From Flavobacteriales bacterium (GTDB lineage: Bacteria; Bacteroidota; Bacteroidia; Flavobacteriales_F; PHOS-HE28), in assembly GCA_016703105.1 (NCBI GenBank), contig JADJCS010000006.1, forward strand, positions 175,456-239,455: a stretch of DNA of 64,000 bases. The letters run 5' to 3'. The stretch's first letter is position 1. Every line of letters starts with the position of its first letter. Shown in pieces: positions 1 to 9,207 of this stretch. Made by a program: the position numbers and the translations under genes. The notes beneath the pieces are model-generated. The model was not told where the DNA came from, did no database searches, and was given only the letters and a program-made list of their open reading frames with translations.

Positions 1-821
1 CCGGCAACGATACCGCCACTACCGTCGTGATCGAGGATCTTCTAAGCAACGATCTCGATCATGGCAGCCTGCAAGTGCTGGGTTACTCACATCCGATCAG
101 CGGCTTGAACATCGGTAGCGGTGGGCTTGCGACTTTCCGTTTCGACAATATCCAACTGCCGGATAGCAATGTGAACGAACCTGCCAGCCATGGCTTCGTG
201 AAGTTCCGTGTGCGCATGCACCCTGGGCTGCCGCACCTGACCGAGATCACCAACAACGTCGGCATCTACTTCGATCTGAACCCACCGGCGATCACCAATA
301 CGGTGCTGAACACGATCGTCGATTGCGCACAGGCCCAACTCGATCCACAGATCTATGACCAAGGCTCCGGCTGGTTGTTCGCATACACCTTCTTCATGGA
401 CACCATGGTATATACCTATCAGTGGTTCGTGGATGGCACGGAGATCAGCGGTGCGAACACGGCTGATCACGTCGCTACGGTGACCGGCGAATACACCGTT
501 CAACCCGTCGATGCCTATGGATGTAACTTCCTCTCCGATCCCGTGCAGGTGATCATCACGTCGATCGATACACCCGGTGCAGGTCAAGTGACGATCGCGC
601 CCAACCCGATGTACGATCAAGCGGTAGTCATCTTCAGCGAGACACTCACCACGCACCATCGCATCGAGTTGGTGGATGTGAGCGGGCGCGTGGCACGAAG
701 CCTGAAGCCTTCAGGTCGCACTTTGACGATCCAGCGCGAGGGCTTGGGCGCTGGGGCATACCTCCTACGTGTGATGCATGCCGAAGCCTTGATCGCGACG
801 CAGCGTATTGTTCTGCGCTGA
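1..821 (+). CDS. T9SS-sorted surface protein, 3' part
   Basis: Only the C-terminal part is inside the window; the frame is open from base 3, giving about 272 residues. The first ~90 residues match the DUF11-like block of the gene at 3482-6280 (shared words GNDTAT, IEDQLP-like, LPDSxxNExASHGFV), followed by an Ig-like segment (YQWFVDGTEISG). The last ~80 residues form a type A T9SS sorting domain (APNPM, LVDVSGRV, GAYLLRV), which is normally recognised by the T9SS and removed as the protein is attached to the cell surface. Secreted or surface location is inferred from that domain. No enzyme motif is visible. The true start lies upstream of base 1. Confidence 0.85.
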   Translation, partial: GNDTATTVVIEDLLSNDLDHGSLQVLGYSHPISGLNIGSGGLATFRFDNIQLPDSNVNEPASHGFVKFRVRMHPGLPHLTEITNNVGIYFDLNPPAITNTVLNTIVDCAQAQLDPQIYDQGSGWLFAYTFFMDTMVYTYQWFVDGTEISGANTADHVATVTGEYTVQPVDAYGCNFLSDPVQVIITSIDTPGAGQVTIAPNPMYDQAVVIFSETLTTHHRIELVDVSGRVARSLKPSGRTLTIQREGLGAGAYLLRVMHAEALIATQRIVLR

Positions 822-914
822 TAGAGCGGTCGATCCATCTATTTTCCGGATCCTGGCAGCATGGCGCAGCATCTGTCGATCTTCGATCACGTCTTGCCTT
901 CGATCCGAACGACG

Positions 915-3365
915 ATGCGTCCGTGCTTGCTCGCCCTTTCCGCGCTCAGCGCTCTTTCGCTCAGCGCCCAGCTCGGGCCTGAGCATCGGTTCCTCTATCC
1001 CCCCGAGGCCAGCGCACTGGCCCTCCGCGATCTCGATGGCGATGGGGACGGGGACGTGCTGCGCGCCTCCGCCGCCGGGCTTCTCCTCCAGGAACAGGTG
1101 GCTCCCGACATCTACCAAGTGACGCGCAACCTCGGGAATGTGGACGGGCTCACTTTCATCCACTTCGGCGATCTGGATGACGACGGCGATGACGACCTGA
1201 TCCTGCCCCTTCGTACCTCGGGTAAAGTGTGTTGGGCGCAGGCGCTCGGAGGCGGCGACTTCGCCGTGATCGCGGATCTCGTGACCGGTCTGAACCAAGT
1301 GTTCGATGCGCGCGCCGTCGACCTGGACGGTGATCTGGACCTGGACCTAATCTACGCGCACGACACGGCCGATGTCAAGATCAGCTGGTCAGAGAATACC
1401 GGGGGCGTTTCCTATGGACCGGGCCAGCTCATCCTCGCCACCGGCATCGTCGCGACCTGGTACACGCCGCTGTTCACCAACTTCTTCGATCTGGGTGATT
1501 TGGACAGTGATGGTGATGCGGATATGGCGATGGCGGACTCCGGGATCCGCTGGTTCGAGAACGACGGCTTGGGCGTCTTCACCACACATATCCTTCCCGG
1601 TAACCTAGCGGACAAGCATATCCTACTCGCGGATATCGATAGTGACTTGGATGCCGATATGCTGTTCAGTAGAGGAGGCAACGACGTGTACCGCACCCTG
1701 AACGATGGCGCCGGGAATTTCGGCCCTATCACGTCCGCGCTGTATTTCGCGGGACCGGGCTGGCTTGGCTCAGGACTGAGCGCGCTGGATAGTGATGGAG
1801 ATGGGGATCAAGATCTCTTTCTCTGGTATCACGGCGATATCGCCCAGCAGCATCAACTGTTGCGTTGCACGAACGATGGATCAGGGACGTTCACCTTCAC
1901 CGCGAACTTGATGGGGGCGGATAACGCCCAACCCTATGCGGTCGGATACGCGGACGGGGATGCGATCGCCGATGTGCTGGGCCGGGCCAACTATGCGATC
2001 GAGCTTCAGCTATCCGGTGGTGGCGGCATTTCGCGTTTGAACTCGGTGGAAGGCCCCTTGTTTCTCGCGAGCTACGGGACCGAAGTGCTCCTTGGCACCT
2101 ATACCCGCTGGTTGCCGCTGGACGAAGGACCGCCGCCGCTGCAACTGGCAGGGCACAGGATCCTGGGCGGTGATCTGATGCAGCAACCCACGGAATACTG
2201 GGTCTCTACTTCGGGCATTTCCCGGGCGACCGTAGCGGAACTGAACGGCATGGGCGGGCCGGACCTGCTGCTCGAATGGCGAGACCCGGGCAATGGCGTG
2301 ATGCGGCAGAATATCGTTATGAGCAACATGGACTCCATCACGTCCGTCGGCAACAGCTACTACAACATGATCTCGGGGCCGATCGTGCCATGCATCCGCG
2401 ACCTGGACCTGGATGGTGATAATGATGTGTTGCGCTATCCAGGTGGCGACGTGCATGTGAGCCTGAACACGGGCAACGGCTACTTCGCGCCGGAACAGGA
2501 CTATCCGATCGGTGGTTTCTACAACCCCACGGGGGTCACCCTTTGCAAGGTCGATGCGGACGCCTATCCCGATTTCGTATGGTGCCACCACCAGGATTCG
2601 CTCCTGTGGAACCTGAACGATGGGACCGGCGCGCCGCAACCATCGGCCGTGGCCATGGTGGCACCTATCCGCACGGCCCCAGGGCCCCCGTATATCAACT
2701 CGCCTGTGCTCGCGACCCACGATCTCGATCAGGACGGGGCGGAGGAACTGATCCTCTTCAATGGCGATTCCATCGCGTTCATGCACGCCGGTAACGGAAC
2801 CCTCCCGCTCATCCAGGCGATGCCGTGCCCTGCGGTCGCGTATACGCTGGGGGATATGAATGGCGACAGCTATCCCGACCTGGTCGCGTTGCTCCAGAAC
2901 GGTGATCTCGCCGCCTGGCTCAACCTGGGCGATGGCAACATGGCCGGTATGCTCACCCTTGCGTTGGCCGCGCAACATACCGGCCGGGATCATCTGATCC
3001 TGTTGGACGTGAGCGGCGACGGCGCGCTCGACGTGGTGACCTGCGCAACGAGCGGCAGCGCGGCCTGGCTGGAGAATGCGGGCAACTTCCCGACGGTGCT
3101 CCATGGCACGGATCATCCTTCGGTCCACATGGAAGTGGGGCCCAACCCCTTCCACGATCAAACGCGTATCACCTTCACCGTACCATTGGGCAGCGATGCG
3201 CGGATCGAACTGCTGGATGTGCAAGGGCGCCTGCTTCGATCGCTGAGCGGCAACGGCACGCGCGAGGTGATCATCGAACGCGATGGGCTGGGTGCCGGGC
3301 TTTTCCTGGTGCGCGTGATGCGCGATGGCGCGCAGCTTGGAGCGATGCGCATCGTGGCGGAGTGA
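915..3365 (+). CDS. FG-GAP/VCBS-repeat protein with T9SS type A tail
   Basis: About 816 residues. The start at 915 is chosen over an in-frame ATG at 861 because it opens directly into a signal peptide (MRPCLLALSALSALSLSAQ). The body is a run of Asp-rich calcium loops typical of FG-GAP/VCBS propeller repeats, e.g. DLDGDGDGD, DLDDDGDDD, DLDSDGDAD, DIDSDLDAD and DLDLDGDND. The last ~80 residues are a type A sorting domain (GPNPFHDQTRI, LLDVQGRLLRSL, GAGLFLVRV). The protein is probably a secreted or surface beta-propeller; its ligand is unknown. It lies between two other T9SS genes on the same strand, and the 77 bases coding the end of its tail are nearly identical to those of the next gene. Confidence 0.88.
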   Translation: MRPCLLALSALSALSLSAQLGPEHRFLYPPEASALALRDLDGDGDGDVLRASAAGLLLQEQVAPDIYQVTRNLGNVDGLTFIHFGDLDDDGDDDLILPLRTSGKVCWAQALGGGDFAVIADLVTGLNQVFDARAVDLDGDLDLDLIYAHDTADVKISWSENTGGVSYGPGQLILATGIVATWYTPLFTNFFDLGDLDSDGDADMAMADSGIRWFENDGLGVFTTHILPGNLADKHILLADIDSDLDADMLFSRGGNDVYRTLNDGAGNFGPITSALYFAGPGWLGSGLSALDSDGDGDQDLFLWYHGDIAQQHQLLRCTNDGSGTFTFTANLMGADNAQPYAVGYADGDAIADVLGRANYAIELQLSGGGGISRLNSVEGPLFLASYGTEVLLGTYTRWLPLDEGPPPLQLAGHRILGGDLMQQPTEYWVSTSGISRATVAELNGMGGPDLLLEWRDPGNGVMRQNIVMSNMDSITSVGNSYYNMISGPIVPCIRDLDLDGDNDVLRYPGGDVHVSLNTGNGYFAPEQDYPIGGFYNPTGVTLCKVDADAYPDFVWCHHQDSLLWNLNDGTGAPQPSAVAMVAPIRTAPGPPYINSPVLATHDLDQDGAEELILFNGDSIAFMHAGNGTLPLIQAMPCPAVAYTLGDMNGDSYPDLVALLQNGDLAAWLNLGDGNMAGMLTLALAAQHTGRDHLILLDVSGDGALDVVTCATSGSAAWLENAGNFPTVLHGTDHPSVHMEVGPNPFHDQTRITFTVPLGSDARIELLDVQGRLLRSLSGNGTREVIIERDGLGAGLFLVRVMRDGAQLGAMRIVAE

Positions 3366-3481
3366 ATTCCGGACCCGCCTCCGCTTTCGGGCCGCACAAC
3401 CACGATCCGCGCGCACCGTCTTGCTGTTGCACTCCGGAAGAGGGATACCTTGTCGTGCCGAACCCCGCCGTGCGACCGAAC

Positions 3482-6280
3482 ATGCGCCTATTGTCATTCC
3501 TTCTGCTCCAGATGGCCTTGGCGAGTGGCGCTATCGCACAGACTTCCTTCTATCGTACGTACCACCTGCCCCAGGCAGGATACATCACGAGCGCGGTATT
3601 GACGCCGGACAGCCACGTGGTGATGTGCGGTTCGACGGGGAACCTGGGTCTGCTGATGTGTACGGATCTCGCCGGCAACCTGCTGTGGACCCGGACCACG
3701 GATGCGGGCATGGTCGGGACCCGAGGATTCATGGATGTCGACCTCCTTCCAAACGGCGACATCATCGCTGTGGGGGGTTCAGCGCAGCCCTATAGCGTCT
3801 GGTACATGGCCCGGTTCACGCCCAACGGCGAAGGGATATGGTACAAACTCGGGCAGGCGGATCCCTATCCGGACCACCTATTGAACGTGGATGTCGATAC
3901 TTCCGGCCAAATCCTGGTTTCCGGTTATCGGGAAATATCCTTCCAGCTGGCGCAGTATGCCCGGCCCTTTGTTCATAGGTATGATGCGAACGCGACCCTG
4001 CTCGATGGCACCGGCTTTGGGATGAACGAAGAATTCCTAGGCGGGGGTTACGCCATCGGGACCAGCGACAACGGTGCGTTGGCCGGGGTGCCGGGCACCC
4101 TCGATGGTGACGAAGGCGGGCTCGTGCGTCTTGATGACCAACTGAACGTGGTCTGGGCGTTGGAAAATTTGGGCAGCGTGCGCGACATGGTGCAACGCAC
4201 GGATGGGTCTGTGATCGTGAACTTCCGGAACGTCACCAACAGCTCGATCGTGGCTTTCGATGACACCACGGTGCTTTGGTCCAAAGAGATCTTGCCACCA
4301 CCGGGATGGTCCGGCATGTACGCCTTCGTCGTGGCTTCGCGTGCGGACGGTAGCGTGCTTGTGTGGGGCTTGGCGAATGGAGGCAATAACTGGCTGGCAA
4401 GCCTGGCGCCGGATGGCAGCTTGCAATGGATGCGGCAGGTGCCGCATCAGGTCCAGAAGATGATTGACCTGGGCGATGCGCTCCTACTCGTGGGAACAGA
4501 GCTCGGGGGCGATCCGTCCGTGATGCGTCTCGAGACGGACGGTAGTGGCAGTTGTGCGGGTACGGAACTGTTCACAACGGTGGTGGATGTGCCCACATCG
4601 TACACCACCGTCTCCCAGCCATTGTCACCACCTGAGATGTTCCTGAGCGGGAACGCGACCACCACGGACGTGGCCTACATCGCTGTGGATGCCGCGTGTA
4701 CGGAACCCGCGGCTTATAGCGCGAGCGGAACCTTGTACCGCGATCACAACTTGAACGGCGTGTTCGATGCAGGCGATGTGGGCGCACCCTTCGCACCGGT
4801 CACAGTGGACCCGGATCAAGGCTGGCTGTTCGCCAATGGCGATGGCAGCTACTTCTTCAACGCCGGTCTGCCGGACACTTACACCATCGCGCCAGAAGAT
4901 CCCGACCCCTGGTGGTTGCCTGCGGTGCCCAGCCAACATATCGTGGACATCACGGTGAACGATCCGGTCCACACCGGCCTCGACTTCGGCTTCACGCCGG
5001 CCATCGATACCACGCTCCTCTCCATGGTGTTGACCTCCTCCAACGGCAATTGCGGCGACACCATCCAGCAATGGGCCCAGCTTCAGATAATGACGACCAC
5101 GGACACTATGGCCACGGTCGGCTACGTGGCAGGGGATGGACTCACCATCGTGAGCGCCATCCCACCGCCGGATCTGATCGTGGGCGATACGCTGCTCTGG
5201 GACCTGTCGCTTACACTGCTGTCCACCTGGTGGGAAGCATCGATCCGGGTTCAACTGCCTGGACCCGACAGCCTCGGCATGTCGCTGGGCGCGGAGATGC
5301 TCCTATGGCCAGGGATCAATGGAACCCTGGACCCGCCCCTGGCCACTGAAGGTTGGAGCGATGTGCTCACCTGTTCCTATGATCCGAACGACAAGCAGGT
5401 GGCACCTGTCGGCATGGGCATCGAGGGATGGATCCCCACGGAGACCGAATGGCTGGATTATACCATTCGATTCCAGAACACCGGCAATGATACCGCCACC
5501 CTCGTGGTGATCGAAGACCAGTTGCCCGCAACCGTACAATGGGGCACGCTCGCGATCCAAGGTGCTTCGCACACGCTCACGAGCATTTCCATCAACCCCT
5601 TCGGCAAAGCCACGTTCGCGTTCGACGACATCCATCTGCCCGATAGCGGCGCGAACGAGTTGGCCAGCCATGGCTTCGTGCGTTTCCGCATCCGGCCGCA
5701 GGCGGGTCTGACTGATGGAACGATCATCTCCAACAACGCGGGCATCTTCTTCGATGCCACCCCGGCCGTGGTCACGAACTCCGTCGTCAATACCATCTTC
5801 GACTGTTCGGTGTACGCCGCTTCGATCGATGAACCTATCACTGGCGTGCTGGAGGCCAGTGCGGGTGTTGCCTACCAATGGTCCTTGAACGGACAGGAGA
5901 TCCCTGGTGGGACCGCGCAACAGCTGGAACCCATGATCAGTGGAAGCTATACCGTGCAGGTGACCAGCGATCTTGGTTGTATCGTCACCAGCGGTCCTTA
6001 TCCGTTCGTCATCACCAGCGTTCTCGGTTCTGCCGTGAACGAGGTGGCTGTCGCACCGAACCCGTTCAGCCTGCGCGCACGCGTCCGCGCGAGCGAGGTG
6101 CTGGGACCGCATGACCATATCGAAGTGCTCGATGTCGACGGACGGATCCATCGAACCCTGCGGGGCATTGGCACGCGCGAGGTGATCATCGAACGCGATG
6201 GGTTGGGTGCCGGGCTCTACCTGGTGCGCGTGATCCACGATGGCGCCCACTTCGGAGCGGTTCGCCTCTTGGCCGAATAG
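3482..6280 (+). CDS. Large T9SS protein with propeller-like, SdrB-like and DUF11-like domains
   Basis: About 932 residues. The start at 3482 gives a clean signal peptide (MRLLSFLLLQMALASGAIAQ). Residues ~20-390 contain repeats of the form 'PDG.LQWMRQV' and 'LVLW', resembling PQQ-like or delta-60 propeller blades. Next comes an SdrB-like Ca-binding segment (YRDHNLNGVFDAGDVGAP), then a DUF11-like block near residues 660-770, an Ig-like unit (YQWSLNGQEIPGG) and a type A sorting tail ending GLYLVRVIHDG. The DUF11 and Ig blocks are paralogous to the truncated gene at the window start. The role is presumably surface adhesion or scaffolding, by inference only. A hairpin with a T-run follows the stop codon. 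Confidence 0.85.
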   Translation: MRLLSFLLLQMALASGAIAQTSFYRTYHLPQAGYITSAVLTPDSHVVMCGSTGNLGLLMCTDLAGNLLWTRTTDAGMVGTRGFMDVDLLPNGDIIAVGGSAQPYSVWYMARFTPNGEGIWYKLGQADPYPDHLLNVDVDTSGQILVSGYREISFQLAQYARPFVHRYDANATLLDGTGFGMNEEFLGGGYAIGTSDNGALAGVPGTLDGDEGGLVRLDDQLNVVWALENLGSVRDMVQRTDGSVIVNFRNVTNSSIVAFDDTTVLWSKEILPPPGWSGMYAFVVASRADGSVLVWGLANGGNNWLASLAPDGSLQWMRQVPHQVQKMIDLGDALLLVGTELGGDPSVMRLETDGSGSCAGTELFTTVVDVPTSYTTVSQPLSPPEMFLSGNATTTDVAYIAVDAACTEPAAYSASGTLYRDHNLNGVFDAGDVGAPFAPVTVDPDQGWLFANGDGSYFFNAGLPDTYTIAPEDPDPWWLPAVPSQHIVDITVNDPVHTGLDFGFTPAIDTTLLSMVLTSSNGNCGDTIQQWAQLQIMTTTDTMATVGYVAGDGLTIVSAIPPPDLIVGDTLLWDLSLTLLSTWWEASIRVQLPGPDSLGMSLGAEMLLWPGINGTLDPPLATEGWSDVLTCSYDPNDKQVAPVGMGIEGWIPTETEWLDYTIRFQNTGNDTATLVVIEDQLPATVQWGTLAIQGASHTLTSISINPFGKATFAFDDIHLPDSGANELASHGFVRFRIRPQAGLTDGTIISNNAGIFFDATPAVVTNSVVNTIFDCSVYAASIDEPITGVLEASAGVAYQWSLNGQEIPGGTAQQLEPMISGSYTVQVTSDLGCIVTSGPYPFVITSVLGSAVNEVAVAPNPFSLRARVRASEVLGPHDHIEVLDVDGRIHRTLRGIGTREVIIERDGLGAGLYLVRVIHDGAHFGAVRLLAE

Positions 6281-6308
6281 GCAGTCCCCTTCCCGTCGAC
6301 GTTCCCCG

Positions 6309-6347
6309 CGCGATCCGGCTTCTTCCTGGATCGCGTGGAACTTTTTT
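6309..6347 (+). terminator. Rho-independent-like terminator
   Basis: An 8-bp GC-rich stem (CGCGATCC at 6309-6316 pairing with GGATCGCG at 6328-6335) is followed six bases later by TTTTTT (6342-6347). It lies 28 bases after the stop of the upstream T9SS gene. The spacer between stem and T-run is longer than ideal. Confidence 0.5.
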
Positions 6348-6369
6348 ACCCGCTCCGGTGTATCAGATA

Positions 6370-6377
6370 CCCCCCCC
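6370..6377 (+). repeat. C8 homopolymer upstream of FG-GAP gene
   Basis: Eight C residues lie 65 bases before the ATG at 6442, between the candidate terminator and the gene. Such tracts can vary in length in promoters of surface genes, but no variation can be seen from one sequence. Confidence 0.5.
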
Positions 6378-6441
6378 GGGCCACCCCCGACTGGACAAAA
6401 TTTCTGCTTCACCGCATCTTCGCACCCATTCATCGAACAAA

Positions 6442-8631
6442 ATGAGGTACTCGTCGATAGTTCTGGTCCTTGCCCTCCCGGCCGTCTGCTCCGCGCAGAC
6501 CTTCACCCTGAACACCACTCCCCTTACCAACGAGGCCGCCCGATCGGGTGGTTGCGTGGGCATCGCGGACATGGATGGGGATGGCCTCGACGACCTGATC
6601 CTGCTCCACCAGAGCAAGACCCTTTCCATCGACTACCAGAATGCTGACGGCAGCTTCACCTCCTACCCGTATGGCACCGTCTCCGCCTCCAGCCAATGGG
6701 GCATGGCCGTGGGCGATGTGGACAACGACGGACACAAGGACTTCGTGAGCGGCGGCAATGGTGATGGGGTCCACTTCGTGGAGATCAGCGGCCGCGGTGT
6801 ATACACTCCGGTTACGAACCTGAACAACGGATCGATGTTCATGCAGGGCATGAACATGATGGACATCAACAACGATGGCAGTTTGGACATCTTCGGGTGC
6901 CATGATAACGCGGCGAACCGCATCTGGCTGAACGACGGTAACGGCGCTCTCACCTACAACAACTACATCAACTTCGCCACCAGCCCGAGCAGCGACATGA
7001 GCGGCAATTACGGCAGCACATGGACGGACTTCGACGACGACGGCGATATCGATCTCTACATCACCAAATGCCGCCAGGGTGTGAACAGCTCCAGCGACCC
7101 GCGCCGCTGGAACCGCCTGTTCGTGAACGATGGCAACAACCAATACACCGATCAAGCAGCCACCTACGGGGTGCAGAACCGGGAGCAATCCTGGGCGAGC
7201 GACTTCGCGGATATCGACAACGACGGCGATCTCGACCTGATCACCGTGAACCACAGCACCACGGCCCAGCTCTTCCTGAACGACGGCACCGGGCACTATA
7301 CCGATGCCACCGCCGGAAGCGGTCTGGAATACAACAACTTCTACTTGCAGAGCAAGTGCGAGGACCTGGACAACGACGGATTCATCGATCTGCTCTGTGT
7401 AGAGGGCAACTACTACTTCCACAACGATGGTGACGGCACCTTCACCCGCATCACCAACCTGCTGCCGCACCCCACCGCGAACCATACACTGCACTCCTTC
7501 GCCTTGGGCGATATGGACCACGACGGCGCCATCGACATCTACGCCAGCTACGGCACCAGCTACGTTACGCCGAGCACATCGCGCGATGACGAGCTCTACT
7601 TCAACAACGGCAACGCCAACCACTTCCTCAACTTCAACCTGGAAGGCGACGCAAGCAACCGCGACGCGGTGGGAGCGCGTGTTACGCTCTACGGTGCGTG
7701 GGGCAAGCAGGTGCGCGAGATCCGCGCTGGCGAGAGCTATGGCATCGTGTGCTCCTTCACATGCCACTTCGGGCTTGGCACCGCGCTACAGGCGGACTCT
7801 GCCGTGGTGCGCTGGCCCAGCGGCACCGTCGATCGCTTCTACAACCTGGCCGCCGACCAATGGGTGGATGTGGAGGAAGGTCAGACCGATCGGAGCAAGG
7901 TGGCCCTGATCGCCGCCTTGGGCGGACCCTACGATCAAGGGAGCGGCTTGATGAACGATGGATTGCGCAACCTGGGCCTTGTTCCGGTCAGTGAGCCCTA
8001 CACGGCATTGGGCTATTCTATCGAAGGGGTAAAACTGGTGCGCAACATACCGCAGAGCGTATTGAACGTTACCGGCAGCAACGCCATTGTCGATTGGGTT
8101 TGGCTGGAACTGCGCGATGCGATCAACCCCGCTACCGTGCGTGGCCAGCGCCCGGCGCTTTTGCAACGGGATGGTGATGTCGTGGAACTGGACGGCGTGC
8201 GGCCGGTGGCCATGGGAATACCCAATGGCAACTACCATCTAGTGGTGCGCCACCGGAACCACTTCGGGGCGATGACGAATGCACCCCTTGCACTGGGCGC
8301 GGCACCGACCACCGTGAACTTCAAACTACCCGGCACCCTCACTTACGGCACCAACGCGCGCAAGGACGTCAACGGCACGCTCGTGCTCTGGGACGGCAAC
8401 ACGCGCGACGATGCGCTGCTGAAATACGCCGGCAGCAACAACGATCGCGATCCCATCCTCGTGCGCATCGGCGGCACCGTGCCCACGGCCAGCGTGAGCG
8501 GTTACTACCAGGAGGACGTTAACATGAACGGCCAGGTGAAGTACGCCGGCAGCGCCAATGATCGCGATCCCATCCTGGTGAACATAGGTGGCTCGGTGCC
8601 CACCGCATCGCGCACCGAGCAGGTGCCCTAG
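6442..8631 (+). CDS. FG-GAP/ASPIC-UnbV (CRTAC1-like) protein with dockerin-like C-terminal module
   Basis: About 729 residues. The start at 6442 gives the signal peptide MRYSSIVLVLALPAVCSAQ. Residues ~20-400 carry FG-GAP/VCBS loops (DMDGDGLDD, DVDNDGHKD, DFDDDGDID, DIDNDGDLD). Residues ~405-485 match the ASPIC/UnbV domain (GARVTLYGAW, VREIRAGESYG, HFGLG, VVRWPSG), the order seen in CRTAC1-like proteins. The final ~240 residues are not a Por tail. They contain LMNDGLRNLG, EPYTALGY, NAIVDWVWLELRD, VVRHRNHFG, TNARK and two KYAGxxNDRDPIL units, the second preceded by an EF-hand-like DVNMNG. The same module ends the minus-strand giant gene at 60510. Secretion is supported by the signal peptide; what anchors it is unclear. 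Confidence 0.88.
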   Translation: MRYSSIVLVLALPAVCSAQTFTLNTTPLTNEAARSGGCVGIADMDGDGLDDLILLHQSKTLSIDYQNADGSFTSYPYGTVSASSQWGMAVGDVDNDGHKDFVSGGNGDGVHFVEISGRGVYTPVTNLNNGSMFMQGMNMMDINNDGSLDIFGCHDNAANRIWLNDGNGALTYNNYINFATSPSSDMSGNYGSTWTDFDDDGDIDLYITKCRQGVNSSSDPRRWNRLFVNDGNNQYTDQAATYGVQNREQSWASDFADIDNDGDLDLITVNHSTTAQLFLNDGTGHYTDATAGSGLEYNNFYLQSKCEDLDNDGFIDLLCVEGNYYFHNDGDGTFTRITNLLPHPTANHTLHSFALGDMDHDGAIDIYASYGTSYVTPSTSRDDELYFNNGNANHFLNFNLEGDASNRDAVGARVTLYGAWGKQVREIRAGESYGIVCSFTCHFGLGTALQADSAVVRWPSGTVDRFYNLAADQWVDVEEGQTDRSKVALIAALGGPYDQGSGLMNDGLRNLGLVPVSEPYTALGYSIEGVKLVRNIPQSVLNVTGSNAIVDWVWLELRDAINPATVRGQRPALLQRDGDVVELDGVRPVAMGIPNGNYHLVVRHRNHFGAMTNAPLALGAAPTTVNFKLPGTLTYGTNARKDVNGTLVLWDGNTRDDALLKYAGSNNDRDPILVRIGGTVPTASVSGYYQEDVNMNGQVKYAGSANDRDPILVNIGGSVPTASRTEQVP

Positions 8632-8676
8632 TGCTCCAGGATCTCGGGGAGGCCGGGTCGTTCCGAACGCGCGTCC

Positions 8677-8684
8677 TATCCTTG
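8677..8684 (+). promoter_or_regulatory. Candidate -7 box TATCCTTG
   Basis: One mismatch to the Bacteroidota -7 consensus TAnnTTTG, five bases before the GTG at 8690. If used, the mRNA would be nearly leaderless. No clear -33 TTG box is seen, so this is weak. Confidence 0.3.
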
Positions 8685-8689
8685 CAGCC

Positions 8690-9088
8690 GTGAATACCAC
8701 AGCGGACAAACGCCTCATCGATACGCTTATCGCCACCGTGCAACGCACTTCGCCGGACCTGGTGGAGGTGCGTTTCAAACCCGGCGCGGTGCTCACCATC
8801 TCCGGGATCACCGCCGTTCTTCGTGCGCGTGAAGAACTGGGCCGCACCGCATCCCATTGTGCGCTCATCGTATTCCCAGAGGAAGAGACGGACTTCGATA
8901 TGTCCATGATCACTATGGACCATTACAAGGGACGGCCGGTGGTGGAATTCACACAGGCGGTGGCGTGGGTGGTGCGCAACGAGCACAATGAGCGGTTCAC
9001 CCGCCTGTATTTCGCCTATTTCCCCAGCCCGGTGCCCAGCGCCATCTTCATGGAAGAAGCGGAGGCGCGGGCGTGGCTGGCGAAGTAA
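8690..9088 (+). CDS. Conserved hypothetical protein (SpoIIAA/STAS-like, DUF7793-type)
   Basis: About 132 residues, no signal peptide and no membrane segment. A GTG start at 8690 (NTTADKRLIDTL) is chosen because upstream codons look non-coding and overlap the end of the previous gene. The layout fits small Bacteroidota proteins with a SpoIIAA/STAS-like fold: an N-terminal beta strand (LVEVRFKPGAVLTISG), a middle 'HCALIVFPEEETDFD' strand and a C-terminal FxxYFPSPVPSAIFMEEAEARAWL helix region split by a short loop. It probably acts in the cytoplasm, perhaps in a regulatory contact; no catalytic residue is recognised. It stands alone between a surface protein and a peptidase. The family assignment is from memory of pattern and is tentative. 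Confidence 0.7.
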   Translation: MNTTADKRLIDTLIATVQRTSPDLVEVRFKPGAVLTISGITAVLRAREELGRTASHCALIVFPEEETDFDMSMITMDHYKGRPVVEFTQAVAWVVRNEHNERFTRLYFAYFPSPVPSAIFMEEAEARAWLAK

Positions 9089-9159
9089 GGCCAGGCGCCT
9101 TCCGCTAACACTTCGCGGTGCTGCACATGCGAAGTGGGTGGACCTCCGGACGCCGACCG

Positions 9160-9167
9160 TATCATTG
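9160..9167 (+). promoter_or_regulatory. Candidate -7 box TATCATTG
   Basis: Resembles TAnnTTTG with one mismatch, 40 bases before the S9 peptidase start at 9208. The same octamer occurs at 49281 upstream of the DUF4234 gene. Confidence 0.35.
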
Positions 9168-9207
9168 TTGGCCACTTCTCTCCAGCACCGCCCTCGCTCC
9201 TGACGCC

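Noticed and set aside
6430..7767. Minus-strand frame opposite the FG-GAP protein
   Set aside because: A shadow of the repeated Asp codons; Val/Ala/Glu-rich without a known domain.
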